From an uncultured Selenomonadales bacterium (GTDB lineage Bacteria > Bacillota_C > Negativicutes > Selenomonadales > Selenomonadaceae), in the NCBI GenBank assembly GCA_937916025.1, contig CALGGX010000304.1, positions 1 to 18,381 of the forward strand: a stretch of DNA of 18,381 nt, given 5' to 3'. The position numbers and the translations under genes were made by a program. Below, one piece after another: positions 8,369-14,630 of this stretch. The notes below the pieces were generated by a model that did no database searches, was not told where the DNA came from, and worked only from the letters and a program-made list of their open reading frames with translations. Numbering within the stretch: position 1 is the first letter of the stretch; each line of letters starts with the position of its first letter.

Positions 8369-9886
8369 TCACCACGGAGTGAATTGCCAATGAGCCTCGA
8401 ATTTGTCGCGCCGCTCCCGATATCTCATTATCAATTGCGAGCAGTGCAAGTCATGATACCAATAATAATCCACATCCTGCACATTGCTCCGCTCGGCGTC
8501 GAAATTCAGCCCGACCACGACGCGATTTTTCGCATCGAACCGATAACTCAATCCGGTCGTGATCTTCTTGGAATAGTCGTCGTTCTCGAAGTCAAACAGC
8601 GAGTTCTTTTTGTTGTTCTTCGTATAGTAATAGCCGACAAACGCCGCCGAGCGATCGTCAAATTCTTTCAACAGCCGCGTGCCGTAGTTGATGCCGTTGA
8701 CCGTCGAATTATCCGAACTCTCTTTCGTGATTGTGTAACTCGTTCCGAGCGTCAAAATCCAATTTTTGAAAACGATCGGATCGCGCGCGAGCCCGACTTC
8801 ATACTTTTGATGTGTACTCTCGACGGAATTGCCGCGCCAATGCCCGATCTCGTAACTGAAGCCGTAACTCGCCGGCAGATGATCGAAATGCCGTCCGTAA
8901 TGCAAAATCAACGACGGCTCTTTTTGTATCCAAACATTATCGCTGTCACTGTAAAAGCCGTAGACGACTCGCGCGCTTGCATCACGATTGCCGTAACGAA
9001 CCTCGGTATTGCTCCGAACGCCATGTTTCGTCTCGAAATGCAATTGTGTCACGTTCTCGAAATGATCCGCAATCGGAAATTTAAACCGTTGCTCGATATA
9101 CGCGCCGTGATCTTTGTTGTAGCCGACGCGCGGGAAGTCGATATGATCCGTCTCGCCGAATTTTTTCTCGTCATAATCCTTCGTGCCGACGACCGTGTCT
9201 TTGATCCAAAACTTGATCTTATACATCTTAATGACTTGCTCGGGCCAAATCTCCATTTTCTTCGCGCTGACATGATAATCCGGACGACTCGCACCGCATT
9301 TCGTCTGCGTCGCATCAAACGCCACGATGTGATCCGGATAAAATTCAAACCGCTTGCCGGTGATGTAATATTCGCCCGCCTTGCCTTTCGCACTGCCCAT
9401 CGTGCCGCGCGACGTGCCGTAATTGTAAGTCGTTCGGAAGCCGTCGAGAGTGACGCGCGGTTGCCCGTCGACGACCTGCAACATGTGTGCGCGCCCTTGA
9501 ATGTTGACGATCTGATCGTTGACATTGCCCGTTGCCTTGTCTGTCTGAAAGCGGCGACCGTCGAGTTGAATTATATCAACCTTGCCTTGCGCAATGAACT
9601 CGCCCGTTTCCGTGTGGTAAACAAGATCATCGCCCTCGAAAACTGCGGGAGCGCGTTCGTCCGGCGTCAACAAATCCGGATTCGGCAATTGAGCTTTTGC
9701 CGCCGCAATATCTTCGAGCAGTTTCGTCTGTTCCGGCGTCAATTGATGATCGCGTTCCTCGCGGCGTCGATTTTCGATGTAATCAAACACTTCAACATCC
9801 GTATCGGAATGCGAACGATACTCCGCGCCCGCCGAAGTCGGCAATAACATCAACGAGGCGCATATGATTGCTGATAATTTTTTCAT
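8369..9886 (-). CDS. lptD: LPS-assembly outer-membrane protein LptD/OstA homologue (compact)
   Basis: 505 residues from the ATG at 9886, which begins the signal peptide MKKLSAIICASLMLLPTSAGA. An ATG six codons earlier (9904) lacks a ribosome site. After an acidic, charged linker (residues ~25-80) comes an OstA/LptA-like beta-jellyroll (about 80-190, e.g. EGDDLVYHTETGEFIAQG). The LptD-type CGASRPDYHVSAKKMEIWP follows with Cys197. The C-terminus ends in alternating beta-strand segments and HDLHCSQL (Cys482), and closes with a terminal aromatic (QFTPW) expected of a BAM substrate. The mature protein has only two cysteines, one at each conserved site. It receives LPS from the periplasmic bridge and inserts it into the outer leaflet. 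It is much shorter than the E. coli protein (784 residues). It lies just before the ADP-heptose genes. Confidence 0.85.
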   Translation of the reverse strand: MKKLSAIICASLMLLPTSAGAEYRSHSDTDVEVFDYIENRRREERDHQLTPEQTKLLEDIAAAKAQLPNPDLLTPDERAPAVFEGDDLVYHTETGEFIAQGKVDIIQLDGRRFQTDKATGNVNDQIVNIQGRAHMLQVVDGQPRVTLDGFRTTYNYGTSRGTMGSAKGKAGEYYITGKRFEFYPDHIVAFDATQTKCGASRPDYHVSAKKMEIWPEQVIKMYKIKFWIKDTVVGTKDYDEKKFGETDHIDFPRVGYNKDHGAYIEQRFKFPIADHFENVTQLHFETKHGVRSNTEVRYGNRDASARVVYGFYSDSDNVWIQKEPSLILHYGRHFDHLPASYGFSYEIGHWRGNSVESTHQKYEVGLARDPIVFKNWILTLGTSYTITKESSDNSTVNGINYGTRLLKEFDDRSAAFVGYYYTKNNKKNSLFDFENDDYSKKITTGLSYRFDAKNRVVVGLNFDAERSNVQDVDYYWYHDLHCSQLIMRYRERRDKFEAHWQFTPW

Positions 9887-9913
9887 GTCATTCAATCTCT
9901 GCATTAATTTTTT

Positions 9914-10306
9914 TTAATCGAGAAGATCGCCGCCGTCCATGATGAAGCGGAGCAACTCGGACATTTCCGAATTGGGAGCGTATGCGCGGAAGTCTCGCGG
10001 CTCGTCTTTCGACTCGAGCACGTTTTGCGTTTCGTATTCAATCGTCTGCGAAGAAATGATTTGATATGCCTTCTCGGCATGATTAAAGCGAACGTCATAG
10101 ACGAACATGCGATTGGCTCCCGCCTTTTTGACGGCGATGCGCGCGAAGATCACATTGCGACTTTCGTCTTCGACGCTGTCCATGTCGACGTAATAGCCGG
10201 TGTTGCCTTCGGCGTCGACAAATTGAAAATTTTCCGCCGAGCACGTTGACATCAACATTGCGCCGATGAGCAACGCCCGGATAATCGTCGGAAAAAATCT
10301 GTTCAC
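9914..10306 (-). CDS. Small secreted protein, surface-adhesin-E-like
   Basis: 130 residues, first gene of the envelope operon. The N-terminus MNRFFPTIIRALLIGAMLMSTCSA is a signal peptide. A lipobox is not convincing, since the Cys follows ST. The mature ~105 residues (GYYVDMDSVEDES, then alternating strands, KAYQIISSQTIEYE and a late YAPNSEMSELLRFI) resemble the short surface-adhesin E/CNP1-like domain found in secreted proteins of Negativicutes and Proteobacteria. I did not recognise a specific function. GTG start at 10306 preceded by GAGGAGGAG. Its position before lptD suggests an envelope or periplasmic role, but this is context only. Confidence 0.75.
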   Translation of the reverse strand: MNRFFPTIIRALLIGAMLMSTCSAENFQFVDAEGNTGYYVDMDSVEDESRNVIFARIAVKKAGANRMFVYDVRFNHAEKAYQIISSQTIEYETQNVLESKDEPRDFRAYAPNSEMSELLRFIMDGGDLLD

Positions 10307-10332
10307 TGCACTCCTCCTCTCATGTTGATATG

Positions 10333-10361
10333 ATTGTACTCTTTATCGGCGTTTAAGACAA
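10333..10361 (-). promoter_or_regulatory. Promoter of the LPS/envelope operon
   Basis: On the minus strand TTGTCT (10356-10361) and TACAAT (10333-10338) are exactly 17 bases apart, about 27 bases before the GTG at 10306. It is positioned to drive the seven closely spaced genes down to 2687. Confidence 0.6.
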
Positions 10362-10421
10362 GTAAAAAAAATTTGCGACGAAATCGGAAGGAATCGAAGA
10401 TGAAACAATAATGAATGCCCA

Positions 10422-10451
10422 TTGCATGATCGTGCTTCGGCGTGGTATGAT
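10422..10451 (+). promoter_or_regulatory. Promoter of the HPr-like gene (extended -10)
   Basis: TTGCAT (10422-10427) and TATGAT (10446-10451) are 18 bases apart. TGG directly precedes the -10, giving an extended -10. The layout is the same as at the fba promoter (same TTGCAT, same spacing). Confidence 0.5.
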
Positions 10452-10522
10452 TTACGCGTCGACAGGGAAGTCGGCAGTCGCAGTAAAAAATTCGGCAAGT
10501 CAATCGGAAGGAGAAATTCAAA

Positions 10523-10906
10523 ATGGCATTTGCATATCAGATGATTGAAGACAGAAATTATGACGAGGCTTCGGAGTCGAAAGTCATCGACATCGAAAAA
10601 TACCTCGACGAAGATAAAGACTTGGCAAAATACGGCGCGGTTGTGTCGTTCATTATGGTAGCGAAGGGCGTGCTCGGCTTGCGCGAATGCTCGCATCTCG
10701 TGCAGATCGCGAATGATACCGGCTGCCTGATTCGGCTGATCTCGGGCAAGAAGAGCGGCTCGACGAAGAGCATTCTGTCGTTGGCAAATCTCGGAATTCA
10801 GAAGGGCAAGAGTTTGGTGCTGTCGATTCACGGCGCGCGCAATGAAGAAGCGTTCCGCGAAGCGGTCAAAGTCATCAACGGTGAAACCGATTCCAACGAC
10901 GCGTAA
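10523..10906 (+). CDS. HPr-like protein lacking the active-site histidine (Crh-like)
   Basis: 127 residues, cytosolic. Residues ~38-120 match the HPr fold: VQIAN (60-64), KSGSTKSILSLANLGIQKG (77-95) and LSIHGARNEEAFREAVKVI. Anchoring on VQ aligns without gaps to B. subtilis HPr through Ser46. Ser83 is then the Ser46 equivalent (KSI), while the position of His15 is Gly52 in VLGLREC. No His stands in that loop (His58 falls at HPr Val21), so PEP-dependent phosphotransfer is not expected. HprK-type phosphorylation at Ser83 remains possible, as in Crh, where His15 is Gln. About 37 residues of charged N-terminal extension (rich in Asp, Glu, Lys) precede the domain. ATG at 10523 has GGAAGGAGA 8 bases upstream. 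It has its own promoter and terminator and no PTS gene beside it. A regulatory role is an inference. Confidence 0.8.
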   Translation: MAFAYQMIEDRNYDEASESKVIDIEKYLDEDKDLAKYGAVVSFIMVAKGVLGLRECSHLVQIANDTGCLIRLISGKKSGSTKSILSLANLGIQKGKSLVLSIHGARNEEAFREAVKVINGETDSNDA

Positions 10907-10935
10907 TTCAATCGAAATGTAATTCAATCGAAATT
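10904..10935 (+). repeat. Two tandem copies of a 16-base repeat
   Basis: TAATTCAATCGAAATG (10904-10919) is followed directly by TAATTCAATCGAAATT (10920-10935), identical over the first 15 bases. The first copy contains the stop codon of the HPr-like gene, so the second lies in the 3' untranslated part. It looks like a small slippage duplication. Confidence 0.85.
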
Positions 10936-10940
10936 CGATC

Positions 10941-10984
10941 AAAAAAAAGGCGGTCGACGTTTTAAACACGTCGATCGCTTTTCG
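10941..10984. terminator. Bidirectional rho-independent terminator
   Basis: An 11-base-pair stem (10950-10960 with 10968-10978, one G-T pair) closes a 7-base loop. It is flanked by eight A on the left and TTTT then CGTTT on the right. It sits between the convergent HPr-like gene and the DUF4127 gene and can stop transcription from both sides. Confidence 0.85.
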
Positions 10985-10996
10985 TTTCGGAAAAAG

Positions 10997-12667
10997 TCAT
11001 TCCGATTTGACTGAAACGATATGCGGTTGCGCCTTCTCGAATTCAATCAAGGCTTCGCGCCCGCGCAAAATATCGGACTCGAACATTCGATTCCACGGAA
11101 ATACCACCATCAACTCTTCCGAACCCGCAAACGGCGGAAAATTATTTTCGACAAAAGTCTCAAGCAACTTGGTCGTCCGTCCGCTCACCGCGTCGCGCTT
11201 GTCGCCGAGCTTGCCGTAAAATCCGTCGCCGCGAAGCCACGTCAATTGCCGCGCCATGATGTTGCGAACATTCGCCTGATACGCCCAATCGTCGAGATAT
11301 CTCGTCAACAGCAGATCATCAATCGCGCCATTCGGCATCATCTTGCCGAGCATTGCCGTGCCGAGCACAAAACCGGTCGAGTTCGTTGCCGTGTTCCAGC
11401 CGCCGTACGCATTGATTTTGAACAGCAAACCGCGATTTTTCAACTCTTCCATCAGCGCGTTATCGGAGCCGTTGGCGAAAGCGATATCCGCCACCGCCAC
11501 GTTGTAGCCGTTGCCGACATAATCGCTTACGATGTCCGCGAAATATTTCGTGCCGTCGCGAGGCGTGCCGTCATTCAAAGTGCTCATAGCCTCTGCCGTC
11601 CGACCGTTCGGATTGGTGTTGACGGCGAGCACAAAGTCCGCGCGTTCCGGCGAAGGTACTTTGATCGCGCCGACGGCGGCAAGCGCATCGTCAATCGACT
11701 CGTCAATCGTCACGTCCGAATACGAGGGAATTGTTTGCGGTCCGCGTCCCCAATTGTATTTAACATAGACGAACGGAACGTTGTTGCGCTGTTCATTGAT
11801 CGCGCGCGTCAACATCAGCAAACCGACTTCGTCAATGCCCGCGATCGATTTGTAAGTTTCTTTGCCGACGCCCTTGCTGTATTTGTTGAGATATCGATTT
11901 TCGAGATGCGTTTGCGAGAAGGGCGCATTGTCGTCGCGCCCGAGCAGAAGATAATTGAATGTCTTCTGCCGCGCGAGATCGATCAGTTGCTTGTTGCAGT
12001 CGAAATTCTTCTTGCGCCGCTCCATCCAATCGGAGAGCGCGGTCGAAGGGATCAGCTTCTCGAGAAATGCAAATTCTTTCTTCTCGCGCCGATTGAGCCC
12101 TTCCATTTCCTGCTTGTCAATCAGCGCGGTGTATCGAAAAATATCCGCGCCGTAGCTCCGATAATACTCGGGCTCCTCATGCCCGGAATCGGCTCCCGTC
12201 CTCGGCGTTCTCATGATCGAGCTGAAAACGTACAACGGCAGTTTTTTGTGCTCTTTGTGGAATTCTTCAAAGCGCGCGGCGCGCTCGGCAATGACATTTT
12301 CTTCGAGACCGTGTTTGCGCGAGCCGACCAGACTGCCGTAAATCATCGAGTCCGACGAGATCACCGCCGCGCGGAGCAATTTCTGCTTATCGGCTTCATT
12401 CTCGAGCCATTCCCAGAGTCGATCGGGATTGCCGAGATCGTCTCGATTGCCGAGCAATTCATCGGGAGGAACGATCACTTCATAGCCGAGCTTTTCCGCG
12501 ACTTCAATCGTCTGCTTTTTGGAAATCGGACGGTTGTCAATCGGGATGTAAAGAATTTTTCCCGGCACGCCGTCGTATTTTTTTTTCGCTTCCGAAGGTT
12601 GAATGCAAATTGCAATCAGACAAACGATTGCGCAGAGCATTTTCAGCAATTTATAAATCTTGACCAC
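10997..12667 (-). CDS. DUF4127 family exported protein
   Basis: About 556 residues from the GTG at 12667. A signal peptide (KLLKMLCAIVCLIAICIQPSEA) precedes a mature domain typical of DUF4127: ILYIPIDNRPISKK, then VPPDELLGNRDDLG, ISSDSMIYGSLVGSR, SSIMRTPRTGADSG, LLLGRDDNAPFS and a late FPWNRMFESDILRG. Conserved Asp, Arg and His residues suggest an enzyme, but the family has no assigned reaction that I know. The start is unclear: the GTG nearly touches the GGGGAG site (12667-12672). An in-frame ATT at 12656-12658 is 8 bases from it, and the first ATG is at 12640. All keep the signal peptide core. It overlaps the permease tail by 17 bases (with GTG), so the two are probably co-translated. The role is presumably extracytoplasmic. 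Confidence 0.85.
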   Translation of the reverse strand: MVKIYKLLKMLCAIVCLIAICIQPSEAKKKYDGVPGKILYIPIDNRPISKKQTIEVAEKLGYEVIVPPDELLGNRDDLGNPDRLWEWLENEADKQKLLRAAVISSDSMIYGSLVGSRKHGLEENVIAERAARFEEFHKEHKKLPLYVFSSIMRTPRTGADSGHEEPEYYRSYGADIFRYTALIDKQEMEGLNRREKKEFAFLEKLIPSTALSDWMERRKKNFDCNKQLIDLARQKTFNYLLLGRDDNAPFSQTHLENRYLNKYSKGVGKETYKSIAGIDEVGLLMLTRAINEQRNNVPFVYVKYNWGRGPQTIPSYSDVTIDESIDDALAAVGAIKVPSPERADFVLAVNTNPNGRTAEAMSTLNDGTPRDGTKYFADIVSDYVGNGYNVAVADIAFANGSDNALMEELKNRGLLFKINAYGGWNTATNSTGFVLGTAMLGKMMPNGAIDDLLLTRYLDDWAYQANVRNIMARQLTWLRGDGFYGKLGDKRDAVSGRTTKLLETFVENNFPPFAGSEELMVVFPWNRMFESDILRGREALIEFEKAQPHIVSVKSE

Positions 12668-14012
12668 TCCCCTTTGACTTGCGGTAATAAAAGCCGATGC
12701 AGATGATTGCAATCCAAATCGGCAGAATGATGACGGCGAGCCTCATGTCGTCGAAAGTCGCCATCATTCCCACGACGCTCAACAGAAACGCCATGCAGAG
12801 ATAATTTGTAAACGGATACGCGATCGATTGAAATTTCGTTTGATGATTGATTTTTCGACAATGCGTTTTGAATTTGAGATGCGTGATAACGATGGTAACC
12901 CAGCTGATGATGACCGCGCACGTGACGATCGAAATTAAATACATGAAAACTTCGCCGGGGAAGAAGTAATTCAGCGCGACGACGAGGAGCGTAATGCCCG
13001 ACGACGTCAAAATGCCGTTGACGGGCACTTTTCTGCTCGAAAGTGTTGCGAGATATTTCGGTGCGCCGCCGGTTGTGGCGAGGCTGTAGAGCATTCGCGA
13101 ATTGGAATAGATCGCGGAATTGTAGACGCTGACGGCGGCGGCGAGCACGACGAAGTTCAGAATATGCGCGGCGGCGGGGATTCCGACGTTGTCAAAAATC
13201 TGCACGAAAGGACTCGCTTCCATGCCGACCTGATTCCACGGCCACAATGCCATAAGAACGATCATCGTGCCGACGTAGAAGATCAGGATTCGGTAAATGA
13301 CTTGATTGATGGCGCGCGGGATCGTCTTGTCGGGATTTTCGGCTTCGCCCGCCGTGATTCCGATCAATTCGATGCCGCCGAATGAGAACAGCACCGGCAC
13401 GAGCGAGATGAACATGCCCCATGCGCCGTTCGGGAAGAAGCCGTCGTTGATCCAGAGATTGGAAAAATTCTCCGGAAACGGACGCGGATCGCCGAAGAGA
13501 ATTGCAAGCCCGAGGACGATCATGCAGATGATCGCCGTGACTTTGATCAGTGACATCCAAAATTCGATCTCGCCGTACATCTTGACGTTGATCAGATTGA
13601 TTGTCGTGATGATGACAATGCAGACGAGCGCGGAAATCCAATGCGGCAAATCCGGCAACCAATAACCGACATAAATTGCAACGGCGGTGAGTTCCGCCAT
13701 CGAAACAAAGACGTAGAGGAACCAATAATTCCAACCGGCAACGAAACCGGCGAGCTCGCCCCAATATTTTGTGGCGTAATAACTGAAAGAACCGGAGACG
13801 GGATCATCGACGCTCATCTCGCCGAGCATTCGCATGATGAAGAAGATGATGATGCCGCTGAAGAGATAACTCAAAATGACGGCGGGACCGGCGGTTGAGA
13901 TCGTAGAGGCGGAGCCGTAGAAAAGTCCGGTGCCGATTGCGCCGCCGAGCGCGATCATTTGCAAATGACGATTTTTCAAACCGCGTTGCATTTTTTCTTC
14001 CGAGATGATCAT
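12651..14012 (-). CDS. Amino acid permease (APC superfamily, AAT family)
   Basis: 453 residues with about 12 hydrophobic segments, the usual size for proton-coupled amino-acid permeases such as AroP, CycA and GabP. The N-terminal signature GLKNRHLQMIALGGAIGTGL and the following FYGSAS are the substrate-backbone binding segment of TM1. GGIELIGITAGEAENPDKTIPRAI in the middle is the characteristic AAT-family loop (split here: GGIELIGITAGE, then AENPDKTIPRAI). Substrate is not decidable by eye. The ATG at 14012 has GAGGAG just upstream. It lies 31 bases after smpB and overlaps the start of the DUF4127 gene, so all three are probably one transcript. Transporter and exported DUF4127 protein may act on related substrates, but this is inference. 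Confidence 0.92.
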   Translation of the reverse strand: MIISEEKMQRGLKNRHLQMIALGGAIGTGLFYGSASTISTAGPAVILSYLFSGIIIFFIMRMLGEMSVDDPVSGSFSYYATKYWGELAGFVAGWNYWFLYVFVSMAELTAVAIYVGYWLPDLPHWISALVCIVIITTINLINVKMYGEIEFWMSLIKVTAIICMIVLGLAILFGDPRPFPENFSNLWINDGFFPNGAWGMFISLVPVLFSFGGIELIGITAGEAENPDKTIPRAINQVIYRILIFYVGTMIVLMALWPWNQVGMEASPFVQIFDNVGIPAAAHILNFVVLAAAVSVYNSAIYSNSRMLYSLATTGGAPKYLATLSSRKVPVNGILTSSGITLLVVALNYFFPGEVFMYLISIVTCAVIISWVTIVITHLKFKTHCRKINHQTKFQSIAYPFTNYLCMAFLLSVVGMMATFDDMRLAVIILPIWIAIICIGFYYRKSKGSGQDL

Positions 14013-14043
14013 TCACTCCTCTGCAATAATTTCAAAGCGCGCG

Positions 14044-14514
14044 TCAACGCTGACGATCCTTCAGATCGCGCTCGACTTCGCGCCGCGCGGCTTTCGATTT
14101 CAGGTCTTCGCGCTTGTCGTAAGTGTGTTTGCCGCTCGCCAACGCCAGCTCCATCTTCGCGCGTCCGTGCTTGAAATATATCTTGAGCGGAACGAGAGTA
14201 AATCCCTTCTCGCGCGTCTTACTGAAGAGTTTGACGATCTCGCGCTTGTGCAATAACAATTTCCTCGGACGCAACGGATCATGATTAAAAATATTTCCGT
14301 GATCGTACGGACTGATGTGCCAGTGCTGCACAAAAATCTCGCCGTTCTTGACTTCGGCGTAACTGTCTTTCAAATTCGCTTTGCCCGCGCGGAGCGATTT
14401 CACTTCCGTGCCGCGCAATTCGATCCCCGCCTCGAACACTTCATGAATGAAATAATCATGTCGCGCCTTGCGATTTTCGCACGCGATTTTTATTCCCGTT
14501 TGCTTCTTCGCCAT
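14044..14514 (-). CDS. smpB: SsrA-binding protein SmpB
   Basis: 156 residues from the ATG at 14514. A GTG three codons earlier (14523) is possible but overlaps the GGGGTGAG ribosome site. SmpB binds tmRNA and delivers it to stalled ribosomes for trans-translation. Recognisable family segments are [60 protein letters not shown] and the C-terminal basic tail [19 protein letters not shown], which folds as a helix in the mRNA channel. Length is normal. No tmRNA gene is seen in the window. It is the first gene of a unit with the permease and DUF4127 genes and has its own strong promoter. Confidence 0.97.
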   Translation of the reverse strand: MAKKQTGIKIACENRKARHDYFIHEVFEAGIELRGTEVKSLRAGKANLKDSYAEVKNGEIFVQHWHISPYDHGNIFNHDPLRPRKLLLHKREIVKLFSKTREKGFTLVPLKIYFKHGRAKMELALASGKHTYDKREDLKSKAARREVERDLKDRQR

Positions 14515-14547
14515 TCGACTCACCCCATTTCAGAAAACAACTCTCGC

Positions 14548-14576
14548 AATATATCATGAAAAGTTTTTTTTGACAA
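14548..14576 (-). promoter_or_regulatory. Promoter of the smpB operon
   Basis: On the minus strand TTGTCA (14571-14576) and TATATT (14548-14553) are 17 bases apart, each 5 of 6 to consensus. TGA before the -10 makes it extended. Its -35 overlaps the -35 of the divergent promoter by five bases. Confidence 0.75.
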
Positions 14577-14598
14577 GCCGCGCGGCAATCGATATACT
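14570..14598 (+). promoter_or_regulatory. Promoter of the surface-polymer locus
   Basis: A perfect TTGACA (14570-14575) and TATACT (14593-14598) are 17 bases apart. The first gene starts at 14628, giving a short leader. The spacer holds a perfect 10-base palindrome GCCGCGCGGC (14577-14586), a possible operator. Confidence 0.75.
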
Positions 14599-14613
14599 GA
14601 TAAAAAAACTTCC

Positions 14614-14630
14614 GAGGAGGCATGAGCATG
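14614..14630 (+). promoter_or_regulatory. Ribosome binding site deciding the start at 14628
   Basis: GAGGAGG (14614-14620) is 7 bases before the ATG at 14628 but only 1 base before the ATG at 14622, so 14628 is chosen. The same leader recurs at 15811-15830 before the paralogue (TCCGAGGAGGC, then TGA and ATG). Confidence 0.8.

Noticed and set aside
8384..9847. A long open frame on the plus strand (about 487 codons) opposite lptD
   Set aside because: Same explanation: the antisense of a gene with a clear signal peptide, LptD motifs and a C-terminal aromatic.
11021..12706. A long open frame on the plus strand (about 560 codons) opposite the DUF4127 gene
   Set aside because: It mirrors the codon pattern of the real gene, shows no domain-like sequence, is rich in Arg, His and Ile, and has no ribosome site. 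It is a shadow of the minus-strand gene.
14524..14627. A tmRNA (ssrA) gene beside smpB
   Set aside because: The gap is only about 100 bases and is filled by two promoters. No tRNA-like ends or tag reading frame are visible.
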